Of a DNA stretch of 64,000 nt, positions 24,352-33,118 are shown piece after piece. How positions within the stretch are numbered: position 1 is the stretch's first letter; the number at the start of each line of letters is the position of its first letter. Position numbers and translations under genes: made by a program. The stretch comes from Streptomyces caniscabiei. GTDB lineage: Bacteria > Actinomycetota > Actinomycetes > Streptomycetales > Streptomycetaceae. The notes beneath the pieces are model-generated. The model searched no databases. It saw nothing but the letters and a program-made list of their open reading frames with translations, and was not told the origin of the DNA. The DNA lies in the NCBI RefSeq assembly GCF_014930365.1, contig NZ_JABXWI010000027.1, forward strand, positions 1 to 64,000, in the 5' to 3' direction.

Positions 24352-25685
24352 GCGACGTCCTCTCGTCCTTCGAGGTCGGCGGCCCAGAACGCGCCGTCCG
24401 GGTAACGGTATGCGGCGAGCGACCCGGGATGCATGGTCGCGGAGAAACCGGGGGTGAGGGGGGCGGCGTAGTGGCCCTCGCGCATCACCACGGGGTCGGT
24501 GAAGTGCTCGTGGAGGTGGTCGACGTACTCGATGACCCGGTCGTCGGTGGTGCCGGACAGGGCGAGGTAGTCGAACATCGACAGATGCTGGACCAGTTCG
24601 CACAGGCCGACGCCGCCGGCGTGCGGGCAGACCGGGACGCCGAACTTGGCGGCGAGCAGCAGGATGGCGAGGTTCTCGTTGACGCCGCCGACGCGGGCCG
24701 CGTCGATCTGGACGACGTCGAGGGCTTCGGCCTGGAGGAGCTGTTTGAAGACGATGCGGTTCTGGACGTGTTCGCCGGTGGCGACCTTCACGGGGGCGAC
24801 GCCCCTGCGGACGGCGGCGTGGCCGAGGATGTCGTCGGGGCTGGTGGGTTCCTCGATCCAGTACGGGTCGTACTCGGCGAGGGCCCGGGTCCACTCGATC
24901 GCCTCGCCGATGTTCCATCTCTGGTTGGCGTCGATGGCGATGCGTACGGAGTCGCCGACGGCGGCGCGGGCGGTGCGCATCCGGCGGACGTCGTCGTCGA
25001 GGTCGGCGCCGACCTTCAGTTTGATCTGGGTGAAGCCGTCGGCGACCGCCTGCTTGGCGAGCCGGGTGAGCTTCTCGTCGGAGTAGCCGAGCCAGCCCGG
25101 TGAGGTGGTGTAGCCGGGGTAGCCGCGCTCCAGCAGCCGGTTCTCGCGCTCGGCGAGTCCGGCGCGCCCCTCGCGCAGCAGCCGCAGGGCGTCCTCGGGG
25201 CTGAGGGCGTCGGCGATGTAGCGGAAGTCGACCTGGGAGACCAGCCACTCGGGCTCGGCGTGCGCGAGCAGCCGCCACAGGGGCTGACCGGCGCGCTTGG
25301 CCGCGAGGTCCCAGACGGCGTTGACGACGGCGCCGATGGCCATGTGCATCACGCCCTTCTCGGGGCCGAGCCAGCGCAGCTGGCTGTCGCCGATCAGGTC
25401 GCGGTTGACGGAGCCGGGGTCCGCGCACAGCTCGTCGACGGAGCGGCCGACGAGGTGGGGTCGCAGGGCGCCGATGGCGGCGACCTGGACGTCGTTGCCG
25501 CGGCCGATGGTGAAGGTGAAGCCATGGCCTTCGTGGCCGTCGGCGGCGTCGGTGCGCAGCACGACGTAGGCGGCGGAGTAGTCGGGGTCCGGGTTCATGG
25601 CGTCCGACCCGTCCAGCTCCCGCGAGGTGGGGAACCGGACGTCGTAGGTGTCGACCGCGGTGATCCGGGCGGGGGTTGCAGTCAC
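24348..25685 (-). CDS. L-fuconate dehydratase (enolase superfamily)
   Basis: About 445 aa. Enolase-superfamily features: capping-domain start AVDTYDVRFPTSRELDGSDAM, FTFTIGRGNDV typical of fuconate dehydratases, KLKVG with the base Lys, IDANQRWN, WIEEPTSPDD and GEHVQN for Mg binding, and VCPHAGGVGL with the second-base His. It converts L-fuconate to 2-keto-3-deoxy-L-fuconate. I prefer GTG 25685 because AAAGG lies 7 bases upstream and the result aligns with relatives; GTG 25700 overlapping the previous stop is possible. Confidence 0.93.
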   Translation of the reverse strand: MTATPARITAVDTYDVRFPTSRELDGSDAMNPDPDYSAAYVVLRTDAADGHEGHGFTFTIGRGNDVQVAAIGALRPHLVGRSVDELCADPGSVNRDLIGDSQLRWLGPEKGVMHMAIGAVVNAVWDLAAKRAGQPLWRLLAHAEPEWLVSQVDFRYIADALSPEDALRLLREGRAGLAERENRLLERGYPGYTTSPGWLGYSDEKLTRLAKQAVADGFTQIKLKVGADLDDDVRRMRTARAAVGDSVRIAIDANQRWNIGEAIEWTRALAEYDPYWIEEPTSPDDILGHAAVRRGVAPVKVATGEHVQNRIVFKQLLQAEALDVVQIDAARVGGVNENLAILLLAAKFGVPVCPHAGGVGLCELVQHLSMFDYLALSGTTDDRVIEYVDHLHEHFTDPVVMREGHYAAPLTPGFSATMHPGSLAAYRYPDGAFWAADLEGREDVA

Positions 25686-25696
25686 GGAGCTGCCTT

Positions 25697-26548
25697 TCAC
25701 GCTTGGCCGAAGGTCTGGCGCTGGCTCCCGAGCCCGTCGATCTCCAACTCGACGGAGTCACCGGGGCGGAGGTAGGGGGTGCCGGGCAGGCCGAGGGCGA
25801 CGCCCGCGGGCGTTCCGGTGTTGATCACGTCGCCGGGCTCCAGGACCATGTACCGGCTCAGGTAGGCCACGATCTCGTGGACGGGGAAGATCATGTCGCG
25901 GGTGTGCCCGTCCTGGCGCTTGACGCCGTCGACGGACAGCCGCAGCCCGAGGTCCTGCGGATCACCGACCTCGTCGGCGGTGACCAGCCACGGGCCCATC
26001 GGGTTGAAGGTCTCGCAGGACTTGCCGAGGTCCCACTGCGAGGAGTACTCCAGCTGGAACTCGCGTTCGGAGACGTCATGGCTGACCACATAGCCCGCGA
26101 TCACCTCGGCGGCCTCTTCGGGGCTCGCCAGATAGCGGGCCCGCCGCCCGATGACGACCCCCAGCTCGACCTCCCAGTCGGTCTTGACCGAGCCGCGCGG
26201 GATCAGCACCTCGTCGTACGGGCCCACGACCGTGCTCGGATCTTTCATGAAGACCACGGGGCGGGGCGGGATCGCGGCGCCGGTCTCGGCGGCGTGGTCG
26301 CGGTAGTTGAGTCCGACGCAGATCAGCTTGCCGGGGCGGGCGACGGGGGCGCCGACGCGCAGGCCGTCGGTGTCGAGTCCGGGCAGGGCGCCGGCCTCGA
26401 CCGCCGCGCGGGCCCGGTCGACTCCGCCGGAGGCGAGGAAGGCACCGTCGATGTCGGAGGCCAGGGAGGACAGGTCGAGCAGCGTGCCGTCGTCGGTACG
26501 GACGGCGGGCCGCTCCTCTCCCGGGGCGCCGACGCGTAGCAGTTTCAC
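25697..26548 (-). CDS. FAH-family hydrolase, probable 2,4-diketo-3-deoxy-L-fuconate hydrolase
   Basis: 283 aa. The fumarylacetoacetase-like C-terminal fold has KLICVGLNYRDHAAETG, then VKTDWEVELGVVIGR with the metal-binding Glu residues, SHDVSEREFQ and INTGTPAGV. In this pathway the enzyme splits the diketo acid to pyruvate and L-lactate, giving direct entry to central metabolism. It is the first gene of the catabolic operon, and operator-like repeats lie just upstream. Confidence 0.9.
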   Translation of the reverse strand: MKLLRVGAPGEERPAVRTDDGTLLDLSSLASDIDGAFLASGGVDRARAAVEAGALPGLDTDGLRVGAPVARPGKLICVGLNYRDHAAETGAAIPPRPVVFMKDPSTVVGPYDEVLIPRGSVKTDWEVELGVVIGRRARYLASPEEAAEVIAGYVVSHDVSEREFQLEYSSQWDLGKSCETFNPMGPWLVTADEVGDPQDLGLRLSVDGVKRQDGHTRDMIFPVHEIVAYLSRYMVLEPGDVINTGTPAGVALGLPGTPYLRPGDSVELEIDGLGSQRQTFGQA

Positions 26549-26578
26549 TGGGGCAGCTCCCTTGCCGTGGGTTCATGC

Positions 26579-26593
26579 ATTCATCGGAGGAAT
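26579..26593 (+). promoter_or_regulatory. operator-like motif, copy 1
   Basis: attcatcggaggaat, 31 bases upstream of the FAH gene start; matches copy 3 except one base. Likely site for the FadR-type regulator encoded at the end of the importer operon. Confidence 0.65.
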
Positions 26594-26636
26594 GGCGCAC
26601 CGCGACTTTAAGGGCAGTTCGGCGCCCTGACAACGT

Positions 26637-26651
26637 ATTCCTCGGATGTAT
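26637..26651 (-). promoter_or_regulatory. operator-like motif, copy 2 (inverted)
   Basis: attcctcggatgtat; its reverse complement atacatccgaggaat differs from copy 3 by one base. With copy 1 it forms an inverted pair 58 bases apart. Confidence 0.65.
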
Positions 26652-26809
26652 CTCATCGACGCCAGGCTTGCCGCAGCTCACAGATCCGGCATGTACGACT
26701 TCGCCGCGACCGTAGCGCCGACGGCGGCACACGGCCACACCGTCGAATTCCTCGTGAACGACCCCTTGTCAGCCCGGGCAATGCCGTCGTAACGTCCTCG
26801 ACGTCCGAG

Positions 26810-26824
26810 ATACATCGGAGGAAT
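26810..26824 (+). promoter_or_regulatory. operator-like motif, copy 3
   Basis: atacatcggaggaat, 142 bases before the binding-protein ATG, suited to control the importer promoter. Consensus of the three copies: ATnCATCsGAGGAAT. Confidence 0.65.
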
Positions 26825-26965
26825 CGCTCCACCACCCTCAGCGAGGTAGTGGCCCTTCCAACTCCGCTGCTCGTTCACCGGTTGACCCTCTCTGCCTCCC
26901 CTCCGTCGGTCCGCGTATGCCTCCCGGGGGGCGGCCTCCCTGTCCTGGCTAAGGAGAACCCGGCC

Positions 26966-28015
26966 ATGAATCTCGCTCGCACCCGCTCCACCGCCGCAGC
27001 GGCCTGCGCCCTCGCGGCCCTCACCCTCCTCACCGCGTGCAACCGCGACACCTCCTCCGGGTCCGCCGGCTCCGGCGGTGACAAGCCCGCGATCGGCGTG
27101 GACCTGCCCCGCTCCGACTCGGACTTCTGGAACTCCTACGCGGAGTACCTGAAGAAGGACATCAAGGCGGAGGACATCAACGCGCTGCCGATCAGCAACT
27201 CGCAGAACGACATCACCAAGCTGGTCGCCAATGTGCAGGTGTTCCAGAACACCGGCGCCAAGGCGGTGGTGATGGCGCCCCAGGACACCGGCGCCATCGC
27301 CTCCACCCTCGAAACCCTCGCCTCGAAGAAGATCCCCGTGGTCAGCGTCGACACCCGCCCCGACAAGGGCGACGTCTACATGGTCGTGCGCGCCGACAAC
27401 CGCGCCTACGGCACCAAGGCCTGCGAGTTCCTCGGCAAGCAGCTCGGCGGCAAGGGCAAGGTCGCCGAACTGCAGGGCGCGCTGGACTCGATCAACGGGC
27501 GGGACCGCTCCGAGGCGTTCGCCGAGTGCATGAAGACCAAGTTCCCCGACATCAAGGTCTTCGAGCTGCCCACCGACTGGAAGGGCGACGTGGCCTCCGC
27601 CAAGCTCCAGAGCCTGCTCGCCCAGCACCCCGACCTCAATGGCATCTACATGCAGGCCGGCGGTGTCTTCCTCCAGCCGACGCTGGCGCTGCTGCAGCAG
27701 AAGGGCCTGTTGAAGCCGGCCGGTCAGAAGGGGCACATCTCGATCGTCTCCAACGACGGGATCCCGCAGGAGTTCGAGGCGATCCGCAAGGGCGAGATCG
27801 ACGCCACCGTGTCCCAGCCCGCCGACCTGTACGCCAAGTACGCGCTGTTCTACGCCGAGGCGGCTGCCGAGGGCAAGACGTTCAAGCCCGGTGCCACCGA
27901 TCACGGCTCCACGATCATCGAGATCCCCAATGGCCTGGAGGACCAGCTCCCGGCACCGCTGATCACCAAGGACAACGTGGACGACAAGACCCTCTGGGGC
28001 AACAACGTGGGCTAG
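26966..28015 (+). CDS. sugar ABC transporter substrate-binding lipoprotein (RbsB type)
   Basis: 349 aa. Lipobox LLTAC with lipidated C25 after a short charged start. The mature part is a type I periplasmic binding protein: IGVDLPRSDSDFWNSYAEYLKKD, KAVVMAPQDTGAIASTLETLA, SVDTRP, VAELQGALDSINGRDRSEAF, NGIYMQAGG. It should capture L-fucose or a related sugar outside the membrane. The aaggaga ribosome binding site is 9 bases from the ATG. First gene of an importer-regulator operon divergent from fucose catabolism. Confidence 0.92.
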   Translation: MNLARTRSTAAAACALAALTLLTACNRDTSSGSAGSGGDKPAIGVDLPRSDSDFWNSYAEYLKKDIKAEDINALPISNSQNDITKLVANVQVFQNTGAKAVVMAPQDTGAIASTLETLASKKIPVVSVDTRPDKGDVYMVVRADNRAYGTKACEFLGKQLGGKGKVAELQGALDSINGRDRSEAFAECMKTKFPDIKVFELPTDWKGDVASAKLQSLLAQHPDLNGIYMQAGGVFLQPTLALLQQKGLLKPAGQKGHISIVSNDGIPQEFEAIRKGEIDATVSQPADLYAKYALFYAEAAAEGKTFKPGATDHGSTIIEIPNGLEDQLPAPLITKDNVDDKTLWGNNVG

Positions 28016-28076
28016 TACCCCGTTGCCCTGGACCGCAGCCCGCTCGTCTCACTCCCCTCGAAGGACGGTATCCACC

Positions 28077-29831
28077 ATGGCGGACACCGCGACCGCCGCG
28101 GCGCACGGCGGCGGCCACCCCGCCGCCGGGAGCGGCGCCCCGGTGGCCGAGGCCACCGGCATCAGCAAGAGGTTCGGCGCCACCGTCGCGCTGCGCGACG
28201 CCCGGATCACCATCACACCGGGCGAGTCGCACGCCCTGGTCGGACGCAACGGCGCCGGCAAGTCCACACTGGTGTCGGTCCTGACCGGACTCCAGCAGCC
28301 CGACACCGGAACGCTGAGGTTCTCCGGCGGGCCCGCGCCCGCCGTCGGGGACATCGACGCCTGGCGCTCCAAGGTCGCCTGCGTCTACCAGAAGTCCACG
28401 ATCATCCAGGACCTGACCGTCGCCGAGAACCTCTTCCTGAACCGGCAGAGCGACGGCGCGCTGCGGCCCATCCGCTGGAAGCAACTACGCGCCCGTGCCG
28501 AGGAGTTGCTCGCCGGGTACGGCGTCGACGTCAAGGCCGACGCACGAGCGCGGGACCTCACCGTCGAGCAGCGGCAGTTCGTCGAGATCGCCCGCGCCCT
28601 GTCGTTCGGCGCACGCTTCATCATCCTCGACGAACCCACCGCCAAACTCGACGCCCGCGGCATCAACCGCCTCTTCGACAAGCTCCGCGACCTCCAGCGG
28701 CAGGGCGTCGCCTTCCTCTTCATCTCCCACCATCTGCAAGAGGTGTACGACCTCTGCACCACCGTCACCGTCTACCGCGACGCGGCGCACATCCTCACCG
28801 CGCCCGTCGCCGAACTCGGCCACCAGGCACTGGTCGAGGCCATGACCGGCGAGACCACCCGCACGGCGGCGGCGGCCGTCGAGAACCGTCCTCCGCTGCG
28901 GGCGGGCGCCCCCGAGCTCCTCACCGTCGAGGGCCTCACCCTGCCCGGCGCCTGCCAGGACCTGTCGCTCACGGTGCGGGCGGGCGAGGTCGTCGGCCTC
29001 GCCGGAGCGGCGGCCAGCGGCAATGTGCGGGTGGGTGAGACCGTCGCCGGGCTGCACCGCCCCGAGCAGGGCACGATCTCGGTCGGCGGTCGGCGGGTGC
29101 GCGGCGGCAGCGTGCCGTCGGCGCTCGCCGTCGGTGTCGGGCTCGTCCCGGAGGACCGGCACCTCCAGGGCCTGGTGAACAACCGCAGCGTCGCCGAGAA
29201 CGCGACGCTCACCGTCACCGACCAGCTCGGCCCGTACGGCACCGTGCTGCCCGCCCGGACCCGGAGCTTCGCGCAGCGCATGATCCGGGACCTCGACATC
29301 AAGACCCCGGGCGGTGCCACGCCCGTGTCGGCGCTCTCCGGCGGCAACCAGCAGAAGGTCGTCGTCGCCCGCGCCCTGGCCACCGACCCCCAGGTGCTGG
29401 TGGCCATCCGCCCCACCAACGGGGTGGACGTCAAGTCCAAGGAGTTCCTGCTGCGCCGGATCCGGCAGGTCGCCGACGGCGGGAAGGCCGCGCTGATCGT
29501 CTCCGACGAGCTGGACGACCTGAAGGTGTGCGACCGGCTCGTGGTGATGTTCCACGGGCGGGCGGTCGCCGAGTTCGACCGCGGCTGGAAGGACGAGCAC
29601 GTGGTCGCCGCCATGGAGGGCGTGGCCGACCGGTCGGAGGCCCCCGCCGGCGCCGCACCTCACACAGGCGGCGGCGCCCCCACCGACGCCCACACCTCCG
29701 CCGGAGACTTCTCCAGCGATCCCTCCTCCGCCGATCCGGCCTCTGCCGATCCCACCCCTGCCGGCCCCGGGCCCGCCGATCCCGAGCCTGCCGATCCCAC
29801 CGCCGGCACCACCGAAGAGCACGGAAGGTAG
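28077..29831 (+). CDS. double ATPase subunit of the sugar ABC importer (RbsA type)
   Basis: 584 aa. Two fused ATPase domains. Domain 1: Walker A LVGRNGAGKST, Walker B FIILDEPTAKLD, degenerate signature LTVEQRQFVEIARAL. Domain 2: degenerate Walker A GLAGAAASGN, good signature LSGGNQQKVVVARAL, Walker B without the Glu (LVAIRPTNGVD), as usual for RbsA/XylG proteins in which one site is weak. The last about 65 residues are a Ser/Asp/Pro/Ala low-complexity tail (SADPASADPTPAGPGPADPE) absent from the family. Start ATG 28077 has aaggacgg upstream. Confidence 0.92.
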   Translation: MADTATAAAHGGGHPAAGSGAPVAEATGISKRFGATVALRDARITITPGESHALVGRNGAGKSTLVSVLTGLQQPDTGTLRFSGGPAPAVGDIDAWRSKVACVYQKSTIIQDLTVAENLFLNRQSDGALRPIRWKQLRARAEELLAGYGVDVKADARARDLTVEQRQFVEIARALSFGARFIILDEPTAKLDARGINRLFDKLRDLQRQGVAFLFISHHLQEVYDLCTTVTVYRDAAHILTAPVAELGHQALVEAMTGETTRTAAAAVENRPPLRAGAPELLTVEGLTLPGACQDLSLTVRAGEVVGLAGAAASGNVRVGETVAGLHRPEQGTISVGGRRVRGGSVPSALAVGVGLVPEDRHLQGLVNNRSVAENATLTVTDQLGPYGTVLPARTRSFAQRMIRDLDIKTPGGATPVSALSGGNQQKVVVARALATDPQVLVAIRPTNGVDVKSKEFLLRRIRQVADGGKAALIVSDELDDLKVCDRLVVMFHGRAVAEFDRGWKDEHVVAAMEGVADRSEAPAGAAPHTGGGAPTDAHTSAGDFSSDPSSADPASADPTPAGPGPADPEPADPTAGTTEEHGR

Positions 29832-29833
29832 TC

Positions 29834-30874
29834 ATGTCCGCCACCACTGATGTCACCGACCCCGCCACGAGCGTGGCGCGGGAGACCGCCGGAGACACCC
29901 GCCGCGGGCTCGACCTCGGTCGCTTCCGTGACCTGTCCCTGGTCCCCGCCATCCTCGTGCTCGGCCTGATCGGGTTCATCGTCTCGCCGGCCTTCCTGAC
30001 CGCCGACAACCTCATCGGCGTGGCCCAGCAGTCCACCGAGCTGAGCCTGCTCGTGCTGGCCACCGCGCTGATCCTGATCTGCGGCCGGATGGACCTGTCC
30101 CTGGAGTCCACGATCGGCGTGGCACCCGTCATCGCCGTCTGGCTGGTGCTGCCCACCAGCGGGGCCCGGTTCACCGGGCTCGGGCTGCTGCCCGAGTGGA
30201 CGGCCGTACCGCTCTGCCTCCTGGTGGGCGTGGTGATCGGCGCCGTCAACGGGTTCCTGATCCTGAAGCTGCGCCTCAACGGCTTCATCGTCACCCTCGG
30301 CATGCTCACCATGCTGCGCGGCCTCCAGGTCGCCCTCTCCGAGGGCCAGTCCATCGTGGAGCTGCCGTCCTCCTTCACCTACCTCGGCAAGGCGTCGTGG
30401 CTCGGAGTCCCGGCCGCCATCTGGATCTGCATGGTCCTCTTCGCCCTCGGCGGCAGCGCGCTGGCGTGGCTGCGGCACGGCCGGGCGCTGTACGCGATCG
30501 GCGGCAACGCCGAGGCGGCCCGCACCGCCGGTATCCGGGTGGACCGGATCGTGTGGGCGGTGCTGATCCTCGGCAGTGTGCTGGCCGCGTTCGCCGGCAT
30601 CCTCTACAGCGGCCACTACGGTTCGATCTCCGCCACCCAGGGCAGCGGCTGGATCTTCCAGGTGTTCGCCGCGACCGTCATCGGCGGTGTCAGCCTCAAC
30701 GGCGGCAAGGGCTCGGTGTTCGGCGCGCTCACCGGTGTGCTGACGCTCCAACTCGTCGTAAATGTCATGACGTTGGCGGGGGTGCCGCCGCTGTGGAACC
30801 AGTTCCTCAACGGCGCGATCATCATCGTCGCCCTGATCATCTCCCGCTTCGCCTCGGGCGAGAAGCAGGAGTAG
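29834..30874 (+). CDS. sugar ABC importer permease (RbsC type)
   Basis: 346 aa, about nine to ten membrane segments. RbsC/XylH features: LVLATALILICGRMDLSLES, LNGFIVTLGMLTMLRG, YAIGGNAEAARTAGIRVDR (the EAA-like coupling loop), VIGGVSLNGGKGSVFGALTG. It forms the homodimeric channel for the ATPase encoded 2 bases upstream. The ATG at 29834 follows ggaag. Confidence 0.93.
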   Translation: MSATTDVTDPATSVARETAGDTRRGLDLGRFRDLSLVPAILVLGLIGFIVSPAFLTADNLIGVAQQSTELSLLVLATALILICGRMDLSLESTIGVAPVIAVWLVLPTSGARFTGLGLLPEWTAVPLCLLVGVVIGAVNGFLILKLRLNGFIVTLGMLTMLRGLQVALSEGQSIVELPSSFTYLGKASWLGVPAAIWICMVLFALGGSALAWLRHGRALYAIGGNAEAARTAGIRVDRIVWAVLILGSVLAAFAGILYSGHYGSISATQGSGWIFQVFAATVIGGVSLNGGKGSVFGALTGVLTLQLVVNVMTLAGVPPLWNQFLNGAIIIVALIISRFASGEKQE

Positions 30875-30896
30875 TCCCGCTGGAGGGAGGCACCTC

Positions 30897-31601
30897 GTGG
30901 CACTCACGGACGAGGCGATGGACAAGATCAAGGCGATGATCGTGGCCGGTGAGCTGGCACCGGGCTCGCGTCTGCCCAAGGAGGAGATCCTCGCCGCCCA
31001 GCTCGGCCTGTCCCGCAGTTCGCTGCGGGAGGCGGTACGGGCGCTGACCGCCATGCGGATCCTGGTCACCCGGCAGGGCGACGGCACCTATGTGTCGAGC
31101 CTGGAGCCGCATCTGCTGCTGGAGTCGCTCTCCTTCGCCTCGGACGTCTCGCAGGGGCAGACGGCCCTGCAACTGCTCCAGGTACGGCGGCTGCTCGAAC
31201 CCCAGGCGACCGGGGCGGCCGCCGCCCTGCTGACCGCCGACGACCTCGACGAACTGGGCCTGATCCTCGAACGGTCGCGGGCGGCCGCGACGGTCGAGGA
31301 GTTCGTCGGGCACGACATCGCGTTCCATCTGCGGATCGTCGAGGCGGTGGGCAACCCGGTGCTGTCGATGCTGCTGCGGGTGCTCTCCACCCGCACCCAG
31401 CGGGCCCGGATCGTCCGGGGCAGCCGCACCGAGCGGGCCGTGGAGCACGCCCACCGCGAGCACGAGGAGATCCTCCGCGCCCTGCGGACCCGTGACGCCG
31501 CCCTGGCGGTCTCGGCGGCGACGGTCCATGTCGCCGCCGTGGAGCAGTGGATGGCGAGCGGGCTCGTCGGGGAGGATCCCCTCGGCACGGCCGAGGGCTG
31601 A
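30897..31601 (+). CDS. GntR/FadR-family regulator of the L-fucose regulon
   Basis: 234 aa, GTG start after ggagggagg. N-terminal winged HTH: GSRLPKEEILAAQLGLSRSSLREAVRAL and the wing RQGDGTYV. C-terminal all-helical FCD domain (about 85-225) with metal/ligand-binding residues in FVGHDIAFHLRIVEAVGN and EHAHREHEEIL. It sits at the end of the importer operon facing the catabolic genes, so the likely effector is a fucose-pathway intermediate and the likely sites are the three repeats at 26.58-26.82 kb. Confidence 0.9.
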   Translation: MALTDEAMDKIKAMIVAGELAPGSRLPKEEILAAQLGLSRSSLREAVRALTAMRILVTRQGDGTYVSSLEPHLLLESLSFASDVSQGQTALQLLQVRRLLEPQATGAAAALLTADDLDELGLILERSRAAATVEEFVGHDIAFHLRIVEAVGNPVLSMLLRVLSTRTQRARIVRGSRTERAVEHAHREHEEILRALRTRDAALAVSAATVHVAAVEQWMASGLVGEDPLGTAEG

Positions 31602-31606
31602 CGGCC

Positions 31607-32935
31607 CTAGAGGTCGGCGGCGTCCGCCAGTTCGCCGAGGTCGACGAACTTGAAGCCGGTCGCCGTGCGTGCGCCGCCCTCGCCGTCCGGGACCTCGGGG
31701 GTCTCGTTTCCGTCCTGGACGACGAGCAGGCCGTGCGGATAGCGGCTGCCCAGCGGGGCGTTGAGGACGGCCGCGCCGTCGCACTCCTGCACGGCGTCGA
31801 GGGTGTCCGAGGCGGCCCCGACGCGGAAGCCGCCCTCGTACTCGTTGCCCTCGCTCACCTCGCGGTCGTACAGGGCGAAGGTGTCGTCGCCCTGGCTGGA
31901 GGCGAGCAGATATCCGTCCCCGTTCCGCTCCTGATAGAGCGTCAGGCCCTCGACGTCGGCCGACAGCCGCTTCCCGCCGTAGCCGGGGTCGGCGCCCGGC
32001 ACGCACTCCTCGGTCTCCTCGTCGTACGTGCCAGGGACGCCGTACTCCCTGGTCCTGTCGACCAGGACGGGCTTGCCGGTGAGGTCGGCGCGCAGACGCC
32101 AGATGCCGATGTCCTCCTGGCCGGCATAGAGGGTGCCCGTGGCGGGGTCGACGACCATGCCCTCGACCTGGGGGAGTTCACCGGGCTCACCGCAGGGGCT
32201 CCACCGGGTGCCGTCGGGCAGCCGGAAGGAGGAGGGCAGGTCGAGGGTGCGGATCGTGCGGTAGCCGACCGTGCCGTGCGCCGCCGGGAGGAGTTCGAGG
32301 AGGGCCAGCCGGGTGCGTTCGCGTCGGCTGACCAGGGCGTAGGACCGGCCGGTGGCCCTGTCCGTCCAGGTGGCGAGGCCGTAGGCGGTGCGCTGGTCGT
32401 TGATCTCGGCCTGGTCGGCGGAGAACACGGGGGCGGCGTCCGGGGCGGTGACGTCGGTCAGCGGGGCGTTCGGGCGGGCGGGGTCGATGCGGTAGATCCG
32501 CAGCCGGTCGTTGCCCCGGTCGCTGACCACGGCCACGTCGGCCCGGCCCGCGGAGGTGCGCAGTCCGGTGACGAGGTCGACGTTGTTGTAGCGGCCCGGC
32601 GCGTCGTCCCCCGTCGGCGGCTTCGGCGCGGCCAGGGACTGCACGAGGCGGGCGTCCAGGTCGTAGACGCGCAGGCCGCCCTCCTTCGCGGTGGCGACGA
32701 CAAGGCTGCGGTCCGGGTCGGCGGGGTTCCGCCAGATCGCCGGGTCGTCGGCGTCGGCGTTGCCGCCGGCCTCGTCGTCGTACAGCGCGGCCGACTCGCT
32801 CGTCGCGGTCACCGTCGGGAGGGCGGCCGTACCCGCTCCGGCGGGGGACACCGCGAGGAACGTGGTCAGCGCGGTGCCCGAGGCGATCAGGGCGACTCTT
32901 CGAGCAGTGCGGGGCGTTCTCACAGGCGTTCGCAT
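31607..32935 (-). CDS. secreted beta-propeller phytase
   Basis: About 442 aa. A Tat/Sec-like signal (RTARRVALIASGTALTTFLAVSPAGAG) precedes a six-bladed propeller (PF02333). Family motifs: DADDPAIWRNPADP, ATAKEGGLRVYDL, RYNNVDLV, VVSDRGNDRLRIYRI, QVEGMVVDPATGTLYAGQED. Acidic residues in these blades bind the Ca ions that hold phytate, from which the enzyme releases phosphate outside the cell. ATG 32935 lies right behind AAGG; GTG 32923 with a better-spaced Shine-Dalgarno is possible. Convergent with the GntR gene with 5 bases between. Confidence 0.9.
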   Translation of the reverse strand: MRTPVRTPRTARRVALIASGTALTTFLAVSPAGAGTAALPTVTATSESAALYDDEAGGNADADDPAIWRNPADPDRSLVVATAKEGGLRVYDLDARLVQSLAAPKPPTGDDAPGRYNNVDLVTGLRTSAGRADVAVVSDRGNDRLRIYRIDPARPNAPLTDVTAPDAAPVFSADQAEINDQRTAYGLATWTDRATGRSYALVSRRERTRLALLELLPAAHGTVGYRTIRTLDLPSSFRLPDGTRWSPCGEPGELPQVEGMVVDPATGTLYAGQEDIGIWRLRADLTGKPVLVDRTREYGVPGTYDEETEECVPGADPGYGGKRLSADVEGLTLYQERNGDGYLLASSQGDDTFALYDREVSEGNEYEGGFRVGAASDTLDAVQECDGAAVLNAPLGSRYPHGLLVVQDGNETPEVPDGEGGARTATGFKFVDLGELADAADL

Positions 32936-33118
32936 CCTTACCGTCGTGACGGCCGTCGATGGTCGCGGCCGGGTCGGTGGTCGGGCCGTGCGGATGATCA
33001 GGGCCATGTCGATGGTGCGGAGAGAAGCTTGCGCGCAGACGGACGCGAGCTGTCCATCCCGACGTGGTGAAAGGGCCGCGGTTTGGCCGAAGTTCGCCCG
33101 GAGGTCGCCCGGTCCCGG

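Larger units (their letters stand above)
26549..26965. promoter_or_regulatory. divergent control region of the L-fucose regulon
   Basis: 417 bases without a credible gene between the catabolic operon (leftward) and the ABC importer (rightward). It contains three copies of a 15-bp motif (26579, 26637 inverted, 26810) and, at its right end, a strong ribosome binding site (aaggaga) for the binding protein. Short open frames here have no coding look. Confidence 0.8.

Noticed and set aside
26653..26835. 60-aa minus-strand open frame in the fucose control region
   Set aside because: Overlaps the operator repeats, Arg/Cys-rich nonsense-like translation, no ribosome binding site.
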